Below are positions 1-7,419 of a stretch of 15,220 bases of DNA, one piece after another (the stretch's first letter is position 1; every line of letters begins with the position of its first letter). This stretch comes from Nitrosomonas sp. (GTDB lineage: Bacteria > Pseudomonadota > Gammaproteobacteria > Burkholderiales > Nitrosomonadaceae): contig JAJFJI010000045.1 of the NCBI GenBank assembly GCA_021774205.1, positions 1 to 15,220 on the forward strand, given 5' to 3'. The notes beneath the pieces are model-generated. The model did not search any database. It saw nothing but the letters and a program-made list of their open reading frames with translations, and was not told the origin of the DNA. The position numbers were made by a program, and so were the translations under genes.

Positions 1-348
1 TTTTTGATTATTGTTGCCAAAAACTGCAAGATGAATTTCTTCTGGATTTTCTACCAGCAACAGTTGTAACGCTTTGCGAATGTCGGTTTGTTGCGCAAAA
101 ACGGTTTCATTTAAATCAACCATTACCCACGCGCATAGCGCACCATTATCCAGGTTTGCGCTGAGCGGTGTTTCACTAATTTTACTTAGCTTAATTTTTC
201 GTCGCGTCAATAAATTTTTAAGTGTTTCCTCACCGGGAATTTCGTATGTTTTTGGTAGTCGCTCCAGCTTCGGAAGTATGACTAATATATGTGTTGCTTT
301 GGTAGATTTATCAAATGGTGAAGCATTTTGAATAAGTGATGCGAGCAT
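1..348 (-). CDS. N-terminal fragment of a gene running off the left edge, possibly M17 leucyl aminopeptidase-like
   Basis: An open frame begins with ATG at 348 and stays open to base 1, giving 116 residues with no stop, so the gene continues outside the window. The product starts MLASLIQNASPFDK and includes a segment reading ENPEEIHLAVFG near its end. The alternation of short beta-like stretches with charged helices fits the non-catalytic N-terminal domain of M17 leucyl aminopeptidases, but the metal-binding catalytic domain would lie outside the window, so the family call is tentative. A weak purine run (GAGAAG) lies about 6 bases before the ATG. The frame is also open further upstream, so a longer N-terminus cannot be excluded. 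It is transcribed divergently from thyA, and an AT-rich promoter region lies between them. That this is a real gene is likely; its function is uncertain. Confidence 0.6.
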   Translation of the reverse strand, partial: MLASLIQNASPFDKSTKATHILVILPKLERLPKTYEIPGEETLKNLLTRRKIKLSKISETPLSANLDNGALCAWVMVDLNETVFAQQTDIRKALQLLLVENPEEIHLAVFGNNNQK

Positions 349-367
349 TGAAAGCTTCTCTGTTAAA

Positions 368-395
368 TTAGACTGCGTAAACCGCTTATTATAAT
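368..395 (+). promoter_or_regulatory. Candidate sigma-70 promoter for thyA
   Basis: TTAGAC at 368-373 and a perfect TATAAT at 390-395 are separated by 16 bases and lie about 80 bases upstream of thyA. The -10 sits in a self-complementary AT block, so a TATAAT also reads on the minus strand towards the divergent gene at 348. No good minus-strand -35 is visible. The assignment rests on motif matching only. Confidence 0.5.
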
Positions 396-476
396 ATATG
401 CGAAGCTGCCATTTACTTCGATATAGTTATTTACTGTGATACTTCTTTATGATTAGCCTAAAAATCCAAAATTCGC

Positions 477-1271
477 ATGCGTCAATACCTTGAACTAATG
501 CAACATGTGCTCAATCGCGGGCATGTCAAATTAGATCGGACTGGCACTGGTACGTACTCAGTGTTTGGTTATCAAATGCGATTTAATTTAGCCGACGGTT
601 TTCCACTGGTCACCACAAAAAAATGCCATTTAAAATCGATAATATACGAATTGTTATGGTTTCTTAAAGGTGATACCAACATTAACTATCTCAATCAACA
701 TGGCGTCTCTATTTGGGATGAATGGGCAGACCAGAATGGAGATCTTGGCCCAGTATATGGCCATCAGTGGCGTGCCTGGCCAACCCAAAATGGACAACAA
801 ATTGATCAAATCCTGCGAGTTATTGAGCAAATAAAAAGCGCCCCTGATTCACGGCGGATGATTGTATCGGCATGGAATGTCAGTGATGTGGATAAAATGA
901 GACTGCCGCCTTGCCATGCCTTGTTTCAATTCTATGTAGCTGATGGCAAACTTTCCTGCCAGCTTTATCAACGCAGCGCTGATATTTTTCTGGGGGTTCC
1001 ATTCAATATCGCGTCTTATGCATTACTGACGATGATGGTGGCGCAAGTGTGCAATTTAAAACCTGGCGATTTTGTACATACCCTGGGTGATGCACATCTT
1101 TACCAGAATCATCTTGAGCAATCCCGATTACAGTTAAGTCGGAAACCCAAAAGATTGCCGTCCATGAAATTGAATCCCGCCACCAAGCATATTCTCGAAT
1201 TTAAATTTGAGGATTTTACGCTGCAAGACTATGATCCTTACCCGGCTATTAAGGCGCCGGTTGCGGTATGA
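477..1271 (+). CDS. thyA: Thymidylate synthase
   Basis: ThyA methylates dUMP to dTMP in the cytoplasm using 5,10-methylenetetrahydrofolate, and releases dihydrofolate, which FolA encoded next door recycles. The protein has 264 residues, the same as the E. coli enzyme, and aligns with it from end to end without gaps as I recall the sequence. Landmarks are the phosphate-binding Arg in DRTGTGT (residues 20-26), the catalytic Cys146 in LPPCHALFQFY, the QRSAD loop that binds the dUMP phosphate, the FNIASYALL segment and the C-terminal IKAPVAV that closes over the active site. The ATG at 477 matches the family start (MRQYLELM) although there is no clear Shine-Dalgarno sequence before it. The gene is complete and very confidently assigned. 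folA follows on the same strand after 236 bases. Confidence 0.98.
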   Translation: MRQYLELMQHVLNRGHVKLDRTGTGTYSVFGYQMRFNLADGFPLVTTKKCHLKSIIYELLWFLKGDTNINYLNQHGVSIWDEWADQNGDLGPVYGHQWRAWPTQNGQQIDQILRVIEQIKSAPDSRRMIVSAWNVSDVDKMRLPPCHALFQFYVADGKLSCQLYQRSADIFLGVPFNIASYALLTMMVAQVCNLKPGDFVHTLGDAHLYQNHLEQSRLQLSRKPKRLPSMKLNPATKHILEFKFEDFTLQDYDPYPAIKAPVAV

Positions 1272-1419
1272 ATCTGAAAACCGCAGTTGAACGCTGCAAT
1301 TGAAAAAGTTAACCCAATGAATTATAGGCGTATAAGGTCAGTCTCATCATTTACCTTCTTGGTACATCGCGATGATATTCATAGCGTGCTACTTTCTATC
1401 CCTGTTAGTGTTGCAATTC

Positions 1420-1443
1420 GGTGTAATAGCGCACTATTACACC
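1420..1443 (+). promoter_or_regulatory. Perfect 10-bp hairpin/inverted repeat between thyA and folA
   Basis: GGTGTAATAG (1420-1429) and CTATTACACC (1434-1443) are exact inverted copies around a four-base loop, CGCA. The sequence TTGTTGT follows at once, so in RNA this could act as a weak intrinsic terminator or attenuator in a thyA-folA transcript. As DNA it could be a dimeric operator: TTGCAA at 1411-1416 and TATTAC at 1435-1440 resemble a -35/-10 pair with an 18-base gap, which the palindrome would cover. The rest of 1272-1475 shows no convincing gene. Confidence 0.55.
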
Positions 1444-1475
1444 TTGTTGTACCTTGCCAGGAGAAAAATAAACAC

Positions 1476-1511
1476 ATGCAAAGCGCCATTCAGCTGCGGT
1501 TTTTAGGATGA
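1476..1511 (+). CDS. Putative 11-codon leader peptide overlapping the folA start
   Basis: A short frame, MQSAIQLRFLG, starts with ATG at 1476 and ends in TGA at 1509-1511, sharing the bases ATGA with the folA start at 1508. It has the better ribosome-binding site of the two: AGGAGA at 1459-1464, 11 bases from its ATG. The folA ATG has only AGG directly touching it. The arrangement looks like translational coupling, in which ribosomes finishing the leader re-start on folA. No function for the peptide itself is implied, and it carries no obvious run of one regulatory amino acid. It lies just downstream of the hairpin at 1420-1443. Confidence 0.45.
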   Translation: MQSAIQLRFLG

Positions 1512-2020
1512 AGCCATTACGCATTTCGATTTTGGTGGCAATGGCCAGTAATCGTGTAATAGGGCAGAAAAATACGCTGCCCTGGCATTTGCCAGCAGAT
1601 CTGAAGCATTTTAAGGCGCTGACGATGGGGCATGGCATTATCATGGGCCGCAAAACATATGAATCCATTGGTAGACCATTGCCAGGACGACTGAATGTAA
1701 TCATAACGCGCCAAAAAAATTTTCATGTTACTGGCACTATTGTGGTGCATTCCATCGACGAAGCATTGCAAGTCTGTAAAAACGACAAAGCAATCAATGG
1801 AGAAAGCTTTATCATCGGTGGCGCAGAAATTTACCAACAATCCTTGGCTTTATGTCATCGAATGTATATTACGGAGATCCAGCAATATTTCGATGGTGAT
1901 ACCTTTTTTCCTAAGTTTGATCCTGATGATTGGGTTGAAGCAACGCGTGAAAAACATTCTTCAAGCAATGGTAATCAACTGGTGTATCATTTTGTCGTGT
2001 TTGATCGTAAAGCTGGTTAA
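1508..2020 (+). CDS. folA: Dihydrofolate reductase
   Basis: FolA reduces dihydrofolate to tetrahydrofolate with NADPH in the cytoplasm, restoring the cofactor oxidised by ThyA. The 170-residue protein is slightly longer than the 159-residue E. coli enzyme. Visible family marks are ILVAMASNRVIG (residues 8-19), the Met20-like loop and substrate site LPWHLPADLKHFK with the catalytic acid Asp31, the NADPH-binding segment IIMGRKTYESIGRPLPGR, and IIGGAEIY (102-109). The C-terminal YHFVVFDRK matches the last strand. Only this ATG fits: reading upstream in frame, a TAA is met after 12 sense codons that include no alternative start. Translation probably depends on the overlapping leader ORF. thyA and folA may be co-transcribed. 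The next gene converges from the other strand 96 bases away, and I see no strong terminator between them. Confidence 0.97.
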   Translation: MKPLRISILVAMASNRVIGQKNTLPWHLPADLKHFKALTMGHGIIMGRKTYESIGRPLPGRLNVIITRQKNFHVTGTIVVHSIDEALQVCKNDKAINGESFIIGGAEIYQQSLALCHRMYITEIQQYFDGDTFFPKFDPDDWVEATREKHSSSNGNQLVYHFVVFDRKAG

Positions 2021-2116
2021 AGAAGCAGCGAAGCACCAACGTTAGCGCCAGGATGTAGTTTCATCATTTGCTGTGGGTGCAATTTATGGCGACTAATTTT
2101 GGTCGTTGGATTTTGG

Positions 2117-3292
2117 TCATATCACGACGACTTCTGGCAATGGGAATCCGTTGAAATTGCTGGCATAGGCCGTTGTGTAGGCGCCCGCATTGGGTATATA
2201 GATAAGATCGCCTTCCTGTATATCCTTAGGTAGATTTTTATCCCGCATCAAAATATCAACCGAGTCACAAGTTGGTCCGGCAATTGACCATGGCACGCTG
2301 TTTCCTGTGCGATCAGTAAGGATTTTATAATGCAGTCCTTCAATTATCTCGATCATGCCACTAAACATACCAGCATCCCAATACATCCAACGTTTACCAT
2401 TGCGGGTGGCTGTGCCGACAACTTGACAGACAAAGCATGCGGAATCTGAAACCAGATAACGGCCAGGTTCAGCCATAATATGAATTTCAGCTGGTAAATC
2501 AGCGATTGCGGCATTAACTACTTCCGCAATGACCTCAATCGAAGGTATAGGTTTGGTATGCCTGACCGGAAAGCCGCCACCAATGTTCAGCAAGCGGGGT
2601 CTCAATCCAGCATTACGCATATTATCAAATACTGTTATAGCGCGTTCTATGCCAACTCGCCAGTTTTGCGGGTTACGACATTGTGAGCCGACATGAAACG
2701 TTACGCCAGCAAGATCGGCATTCAGTCTAGCGGCTTCCTCAATAATTTCCTGAATATCGGCAAGGTGTGTGCCAAATTTTCCTGCTAGTGGCCAATCACT
2801 GCCAATATTTGGTGTGTCGATACGCAAATACATTTTCGCGTTTGGTACAATTTTTATAATTTTACGTAGCTCTTCAACACTATCAAGTGCATACCATTCA
2901 ACACCTTTGGCTGCAGCATACTTTATATAGGCGCTAGATTTAATTGGATTGCTAAAATAAATTTCACCGGCAGGTACGCCCAGATTCAACAAAAGATCTA
3001 ACTCTGCAGTCGATGCAATTTCAAAACCTGCTTTTTCTTCAACCAAAGTCTTTAATACACGTGGGTCGGGGTTTGCTTTAGTGGCGTAGTGAGGGTGGAT
3101 ACGCGGCATGACAGTTTTGAAACGGCGGGTTTTATAACGGATAATGCTGCTGTCAATCAATAAAAATGGTTTGTTGTAACCATTTTTTAGAGCTGCCTGA
3201 ACATAAGCTAAATCCAGATGGACTTCAGGGTCGGTATCAAATACGACTTCGGGATTTATCTTTTTTTGAAGCGCGGAGAAAAGTAAAGGCAT
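2117..3292 (-). CDS. Fold-III PLP-dependent decarboxylase, ornithine/lysine decarboxylase type
   Basis: This 391-residue protein belongs to the alanine-racemase-fold decarboxylases (eukaryotic-type ornithine decarboxylase, and the DAP and arginine decarboxylase relatives). The PLP lysine is Lys72 in HYATKANPD. HVGSQC (200-205), GGGFP (238-242) and EPGRY (275-279) form the cofactor pocket. GPTCDSVD (339-346) carries the catalytic Cys342/Asp343 pair donated across the dimer interface, and GAYT (370-373) is the C-terminal motif. The Cys-Asp signature favours a diamine-producing ornithine or lysine decarboxylase over diaminopimelate decarboxylase, so the expected product is putrescine or cadaverine. 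Exact substrate choice cannot be read from the sequence. The start is supported by AAAAGGA (3307-3301), 8 bases before the ATG. It is transcribed divergently from the TetR-family gene and converges on folA. Confidence 0.9.
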   Translation of the reverse strand: MPLLFSALQKKINPEVVFDTDPEVHLDLAYVQAALKNGYNKPFLLIDSSIIRYKTRRFKTVMPRIHPHYATKANPDPRVLKTLVEEKAGFEIASTAELDLLLNLGVPAGEIYFSNPIKSSAYIKYAAAKGVEWYALDSVEELRKIIKIVPNAKMYLRIDTPNIGSDWPLAGKFGTHLADIQEIIEEAARLNADLAGVTFHVGSQCRNPQNWRVGIERAITVFDNMRNAGLRPRLLNIGGGFPVRHTKPIPSIEVIAEVVNAAIADLPAEIHIMAEPGRYLVSDSACFVCQVVGTATRNGKRWMYWDAGMFSGMIEIIEGLHYKILTDRTGNSVPWSIAGPTCDSVDILMRDKNLPKDIQEGDLIYIPNAGAYTTAYASNFNGFPLPEVVVI

Positions 3293-3420
3293 ATGAGTTT
3301 TCCTTTTAAGGCTGCTACGTTACTGGAATATGGATGTTGACTAGATCAGCTAGGGCGGAATAGTTCAGATCTTTTTTCATAATGGCTTGCGTCATAAAAT
3401 TAAAATATTAAAAGGAGCGC

Positions 3421-3448
3421 ATTATATTCTGCATTCAGATGGAATCAA
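3421..3448 (-). promoter_or_regulatory. Candidate sigma-70 promoter for the decarboxylase gene
   Basis: Reading the minus strand, TTGATT (3448-3443) and a perfect TATAAT (3426-3421) are separated by 16 bases. They would start a transcript near 3414 with a leader of about 120 bases before the ATG at 3292. The leader contains no hairpin that I recognise. Confidence 0.55.
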
Positions 3449-3630
3449 GCATTTTCTTTGAAGAAAGACTATCTTTCAAACGGCTACGTCTTAATCTATG
3501 CTTATTTTTATAGAATACAATGGACGACGAGAAGCAAAAATATGTCGTTTTCTGATTAATATGTAAGGATATTCATCTGTTCTCGACTAAAGCAGGGGTA
3601 AACGTAAACTAAAATTTAATTCCTTTGTTA

Positions 3631-3648
3631 AATATGTCATAACATATT
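3631..3648. promoter_or_regulatory. Palindromic operator candidate upstream of the TetR-family gene
   Basis: AATATGT and ACATATT are exact 7-base inverted copies around CATA, ending 23 bases before the regulator start codon. TetR-family repressors are dimers that commonly bind such palindromes in their own promoters, so autoregulation is a reasonable inference. Two more AATATGT half-sites lie at 3539 and 3558. Confidence 0.55.
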
Positions 3649-3671
3649 AATTATTAGATGATAAGTGTATT

Positions 3672-4262
3672 ATGAAGAAACCAGGTAGGCCGCTTGAATA
3701 TGATTTAGAAGAAGTTCTAGAAATTGCCATGCATTTATTCTGGCGTAATGGATATGAAGCGACTACGCTTCAAGATCTGCTTAATGCGACTAATTTAACA
3801 AAAAGCTCTTTCTATTATGCTTTTGGCAATAAATATCAGTTATTTGAACAATGTCTTGTGCGCTATCGTGAACGACAAGTGGCGCAGATGCAATTGGAGT
3901 TGCGACAGGCGGCGTCTGGGCGGGCTTTTGTGGAGAACTTTCTGCGTCAATTAGTAAATGCAGCTGATGTTTCAGAGCGCCAACAAGGTTGTTTTGTGAT
4001 GAATATGGCAACAGAATTTGCCGGGCGCAATCCTGTTGGCTCCGGGGCGGTTACGAATGCCTCAATACGTTTGACTAAAGTGTTTCAGTCGGCAATCGAA
4101 AGAGGGCAAGCAGAAGGTGTTATTCCTGAACAGAAGAACTCTGAAGCCCTGGCTTATTTTTTGTTTAATTGCATAACCGGTTTAAGAACCATGATTAAGG
4201 CAAAGGTTGATCCGGTAAAAATAAATGCGATTGTTGCCATTACGCTCACTTCGTTCGAATAA
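3672..4262 (+). CDS. TetR/AcrR-family transcriptional regulator
   Basis: This 196-residue protein has a typical TetR N-terminal DNA-binding domain: a GRP motif at residues 5-7 followed by helix 1 (EVLEIAMHLFWRNGYEATT) and the helix-turn-helix LQDLLNATNLTKSSFYYAFGNKYQLF at about 33-58. The remaining helical part, with QQGCFVMNMATEFA near the middle, is the ligand-binding and dimerisation domain, in which the ligand cannot be predicted. GRP-type starts with FYYAFGNK and GCF motifs are common in regulators related to the NemR and AcuR groups that sense reactive electrophiles, but that is only resemblance. The start at 3672 is the first in-frame ATG next to the recognisable domain. Its target could be its own promoter, the divergent decarboxylase gene, or something outside the window. 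Confidence 0.93.
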   Translation: MKKPGRPLEYDLEEVLEIAMHLFWRNGYEATTLQDLLNATNLTKSSFYYAFGNKYQLFEQCLVRYRERQVAQMQLELRQAASGRAFVENFLRQLVNAADVSERQQGCFVMNMATEFAGRNPVGSGAVTNASIRLTKVFQSAIERGQAEGVIPEQKNSEALAYFLFNCITGLRTMIKAKVDPVKINAIVAITLTSFE

Positions 4263-4337
4263 TACAGATGCAGCAAGCGCTCATGACGCTTACGAAACAT
4301 GTGTTTTGAACGTCTACGCGTCCGAAAAAGGGAGAAT

Positions 4338-5246
4338 TCAGGAAATGTCCGGATTGAATTTTTTCTTGGCTCGTGGATGGGTTGAATCATATACTTTTGT
4401 TAAATGCTGAAAATCTAAATGGGTATACACTTGAGTCGTGCTGATATTGGCATGGCCAAGCATATCCTGGACGGCGCGTAAATCACCACTGGATTGCAGT
4501 AGGTGGGAAGCAAATGAGTGCCGTAGCATGTGAGGATGCACATTACTGGTGATTCCTTGTTGTATTGCCCGGTTTTTTAAACGATGACTAATTGTGCGGG
4601 CACTGATTGCCTTGCCATAGCGCGATAAGAAAAGCGCCTTTTCCCCAGGAATAATTAATTTATCACGCCGTTTTATCCAAGCTTGTAATGCTGCAACGGC
4701 TTTGCTGCCAACCGGCACGATACGTGTTTTATTCCCCTTACCGTTGATGCGAACAGTATCGTCTGAAAAATTAACATCAATAGGTTCAAGTTTAGCCAGT
4801 TCTGCCAATCGTAAACCTGAAGAGTAGAACAACTCAAACATGGCGCGATCCCGGGAATTTAATAAGTCGTCGGTCGGAAATGTAAGTAATTGTGTGGTTT
4901 CATCAGGCGAGAGTGTACGCGGTAAAATTTTCGGTGATTTGGGTGCATGAATTCCAATACAGGGATTTAGGGTGAAACTGTGCGATCGTATTAAGTAGCT
5001 GTAGAAACCGCGCCAGGCAGAGAGTATTCTGGCCAAGCTCCTGCCTGAAAGTCCATGGCTATGAAGTTGCGCGATAAAATGGCGAATATGGTGTGACTGC
5101 AGTTGGTTCAGTGGGTCTTTTTGTTGATGTTTAAGCAAGATTCGAATGTCCCGCGCGTAGCTTTTACAAGTTAGTGGCGAGAGCCGCCGTTCATTGCTCA
5201 GATGTGAAATATAGGCGGTGGCAAGCGAAGTTGGCGTAATATGCAT
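4338..5246 (-). CDS. xerC: Site-specific tyrosine recombinase XerC
   Basis: XerC acts with XerD at the chromosomal dif site to resolve chromosome dimers before division. The 302-residue protein has an N-terminal SAM-like core-binding domain (about 1-90) and a C-terminal catalytic domain. The six active-site residues are present: Arg146 (SSGLRLAEL), Lys170 (GKGNKTR), His239 and Arg242 (HPHMLRHSFASHLL), His265 (LGHANISTTQ) and the nucleophile Tyr274 (VYTH). Length and position after DUF484 favour XerC over XerD or a phage or integron integrase. There is no clear Shine-Dalgarno sequence before the ATG at 5246, and the 130-base gap after DUF484 shows no obvious terminator or promoter. The gene converges on the TetR-family gene, with 75 bases between their stops. 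Confidence 0.96.
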   Translation of the reverse strand: MHITPTSLATAYISHLSNERRLSPLTCKSYARDIRILLKHQQKDPLNQLQSHHIRHFIAQLHSHGLSGRSLARILSAWRGFYSYLIRSHSFTLNPCIGIHAPKSPKILPRTLSPDETTQLLTFPTDDLLNSRDRAMFELFYSSGLRLAELAKLEPIDVNFSDDTVRINGKGNKTRIVPVGSKAVAALQAWIKRRDKLIIPGEKALFLSRYGKAISARTISHRLKNRAIQQGITSNVHPHMLRHSFASHLLQSSGDLRAVQDMLGHANISTTQVYTHLDFQHLTKVYDSTHPRAKKKFNPDIS

Positions 5247-5376
5247 TTTGATGAATAGTTAGATGCAACTTTTAAACTTGCTGTCGTGACTTTTTAACGG
5301 CAGGTGTTCGCATTATCCTGAAGCTAGAAAGTGGTGAACTGAATAGCGGCAGGAGGTAATGTTGAATGATTGGTTT

Positions 5377-6039
5377 CTAGGCAATCTGCTCACTTGAATA
5401 ACGTAGAATTGCTGTACTCACGAGCTCGCCAAGCCGTTTCAAATGAAGTGTTCCCATGCCGGGATAAAAACGCTGTGGTTCTGTGGTTCCTAATACAAGT
5501 AAGCCAATGGTTTGGGCTGTTCGAAGCGGAACCATTGCAAAGGAATGTAATTGTTCGGCATCTTCACCAAACCAGTGTTTGATTTCATCTGCTATATGCG
5601 GGCCACAGTATGGCTGCATCAAGCTGTCAGCAATCGCGTGAATATCATCACTTGTATCAGTAAATTCTACTCGTTCTAAATCACTGTTGGCTATTTCCCA
5701 CAGGCGGATTGCGGTATGCGGAACAGCAAAGTCCTCGCATAAATTTAAATTTATCCCGTGGAATAATTCATCAAGATTATTAAAGGTCAGCAATGCTACG
5801 GAGAAACGATGCATTTTCTCTCCAATTGCATCGTTTTCTTCACCGAAACTGATTAGTTCAAGTAATTTTTTCTGTAGTGTTTGATTTTTATCCCTTAGCG
5901 TGACAATTTGGCGCTCACTAATAGGGATGACCTTGCCATTGTGAGGATGAGGGATATGAATATTGGCTAATGTATCCGCATATTTTTCAAAAAATTGCGG
6001 GTTATCCTGCAAGTATTGTGCGACATCTTTCGGCTTCAT
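5377..6039 (-). CDS. DUF484 family protein (GAF-like)
   Basis: This 220-residue protein of the DUF484 family is commonly found between dapF and xerC in proteobacteria; its biochemical role is not established. The N-terminal part, MKPKDVAQYLQDNPQFFEKY, with the following IPHPHNGKVIPISERQ, is the family signature. It leads into a coiled-coil-like helix (LRDKNQTLQKKLLELI), and the C-terminal two thirds resembles a GAF sensor fold ending in HLKRLGELVSTAI. Two starts compete. An ATG at 6057 overlaps the dapF stop as ATGA, but the ATG at 6039 is preceded by AAGGGGA with ideal spacing and begins exactly at the conserved part, so I choose 6039. Either way it is tightly linked to dapF and likely co-transcribed with it. 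Confidence 0.9.
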   Translation of the reverse strand: MKPKDVAQYLQDNPQFFEKYADTLANIHIPHPHNGKVIPISERQIVTLRDKNQTLQKKLLELISFGEENDAIGEKMHRFSVALLTFNNLDELFHGINLNLCEDFAVPHTAIRLWEIANSDLERVEFTDTSDDIHAIADSLMQPYCGPHIADEIKHWFGEDAEQLHSFAMVPLRTAQTIGLLVLGTTEPQRFYPGMGTLHLKRLGELVSTAILRYSSEQIA

Positions 6040-6053
6040 GACTTTTCCCCTTG

Positions 6054-6881
6054 TCATAAGTTAATCTCTCCCTCAAAAACGGTAACGGCAGGCCCAGTCA
6101 TCCACACGGGTTGACCATTACCTTCCCATCGTATGATTAGATCGCCGCCTCGGGTACTCACTTTAACATTTGTTGTCAGTAATTTCAGGCGAATCCCTGC
6201 GACAACCGCTGCACAAGCACCTGTGCCGCACGCGAGTGTTTCCCCGCTGCCACGTTCATAGACGCGCAGTTTGATATAATTGCGGTCAATTATCTGCATA
6301 TATCCCACGTTAACTCGATTGGGAAAGTGTGGATGACATTCAATCATAGCACCTTCAGCCAATACCGGTGCCTGGCTAATTGATTGAATGATTCTTACGG
6401 CATGTGGATTTCCTATGGAGACAACACTAATTTCTACTTTTTTATCGTCTAAATCGAGTAGATGGGTCAACGCATTTTTTTTAGCGGTAAAAGGAATGTC
6501 TACTGGTTCAAATTTTGGAATACCCATGTTAACCGATATTTCACCGTTGGCTTCCAATCGGGGACTGATCTCTCCGCCGAGCGTCTCAATATGAATAAGT
6601 TTTTTTTTAGTTAAACCATGGTCATGGACATAGCGTACAAAACAACGAGCGCCATTGCCACATTGTTCAACCTCACCGCCATCCGCATTAAAAATTCGAT
6701 AACGGAAATCGGCCTTATCCGTCGCTTTTTCTACCAACAGAATCTGATCGCAACCAATGCCAAAATGACGATCTGCAAGTAAGCGTAATTGATCTGGGTG
6801 TAATGACACGTGTTGATTGATTGCATCAATCACGACAAAATCATTACCAATACCATGCATTTTAGTGAATTTTAACGTCAT
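6054..6881 (-). CDS. dapF: Diaminopimelate epimerase
   Basis: DapF converts LL-diaminopimelate to the meso form, the direct precursor of lysine and a peptidoglycan cross-linking residue, using two cysteines as acid and base without a cofactor. Both are present: Cys74 in QCGNGARC and Cys218 in LACGTGACAAV. MHGIGNDFVVID (8-19), the N-terminal signature, and GNPHAV (157-162) are also clear. With the ATG at 6881 the protein has 275 residues, close to the 274 of E. coli; a TTG seven codons upstream (6902) would add residues not seen in the family, so I prefer 6881. The ribosome-binding site is unclear. The usual proteobacterial neighbour lysA is not next to it. A possible minus-strand promoter, CTGACA (7014-7009) and TACAAT (6989-6984), has a rather long 19-base spacer. 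Confidence 0.96.
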   Translation of the reverse strand: MTLKFTKMHGIGNDFVVIDAINQHVSLHPDQLRLLADRHFGIGCDQILLVEKATDKADFRYRIFNADGGEVEQCGNGARCFVRYVHDHGLTKKKLIHIETLGGEISPRLEANGEISVNMGIPKFEPVDIPFTAKKNALTHLLDLDDKKVEISVVSIGNPHAVRIIQSISQAPVLAEGAMIECHPHFPNRVNVGYMQIIDRNYIKLRVYERGSGETLACGTGACAAVVAGIRLKLLTTNVKVSTRGGDLIIRWEGNGQPVWMTGPAVTVFEGEINL

Positions 6882-7419
6882 TCGAATACTATCTATCCCC
6901 AATTATTTACAGAAATTTTATTAATAACACAGGAGATTGCTGAAAAAAATTTTTGTAAAACGAAAGGAATTTAACAAATCGTTATTGTATCGGTAATGTA
7001 GAAACAAATGTCAGGCAGGAAGTAACTTCTATTGGAACAGGCCCAGTTTTTATTAGACATAATTATGAAAAGTGACAATATTGCTAATAATAATCTCAAA
7101 TGAAATTGATGAAACGATTAAAAGGGTTGTAAATTCACCCCTTATCAGCGTTTTTTCATTCAATTTGTGCTGTTATGTTTAATAAACAAATTTAAACTGT
7201 TTGGCTTCAGCGTAGGATAAAGATGTGCTAATTATTTAATTTAATAGAGCAAGCAATTTAACGTCAGAAATGGAGCCAAACAGTGGTGAGATGAATAGCA
7301 ATGAAATTTATATAAATTTGTTATTCAACTATTTTAGACAATACTTTCAGTGATGTGTGTTAAGTTATATTCTTGTTATTTTCTCCTAAGTTTAAAATAC
7401 AACGGTTTGTCACATTAAA
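6882..7419. other. Long AT-rich gene-poor region upstream of dapF
   Basis: No convincing coding frame appears on either strand in these 538 bases. The stretch contains a possible dapF promoter around 6984-7014, the 10-bp inverted repeat at 7197-7283, a 16-bp perfect AT palindrome (AAATTTATATAAATTT) at 7304-7319 and a loose GGG/CCC hairpin near 7131-7154. The base composition is markedly more AT-rich than that of the flanking genes. In many relatives lysA, preceded by the small lipoprotein gene lptM, stands upstream of dapF; here no remnant of lysA is recognisable. Confidence 0.6.
7197..7283. repeat. Inverted repeat pair bounding an 87-base segment
   Basis: CTGTTTGGCT (7197-7206) and AGCCAAACAG (7274-7283) are exact inverted copies 67 bases apart. 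In RNA they could close a structured element, with smaller AT-rich pairings inside. As DNA they could be the ends of a very small mobile-element remnant. No flanking target-site duplication is obvious. Confidence 0.4.

Larger units (their letters stand above)
3293..3671. other. Divergent intergenic region between decarboxylase and TetR-family genes
   Basis: This 379-base AT-rich gap holds the minus-strand promoter at 3421-3448 and the palindrome at 3631-3648. The heptamer AATATGT occurs three times in the same orientation, at 3539-3545, 3558-3564 and 3631-3637; only the last has a perfect inverted partner. I found no gene in it. The ribosome-binding site for the TetR-family gene is weak. Confidence 0.6.

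Noticed and set aside
1287..1475. Upstream part of a 74-codon open frame ending at 1511
   Set aside because: The sequence shows no protein-like pattern, has no ribosome-binding site at its first ATG and crosses the hairpin at 1420-1443. Only the last 11 codons, with their own AGGAGA, are retained as a leader candidate.
2117..3292. Calling the fold-III decarboxylase LysA because dapF is nearby
   Set aside because: The GPTCDSVD Cys-Asp signature, the motif spacing and the separate transcription unit fit an ornithine/lysine decarboxylase better than diaminopimelate decarboxylase.
4275..4291. Small hairpin AAGCG/CGCTT between the TetR-family gene and xerC, as a shared terminator
   Set aside because: Only five base pairs with a seven-base loop and no T run on either strand.
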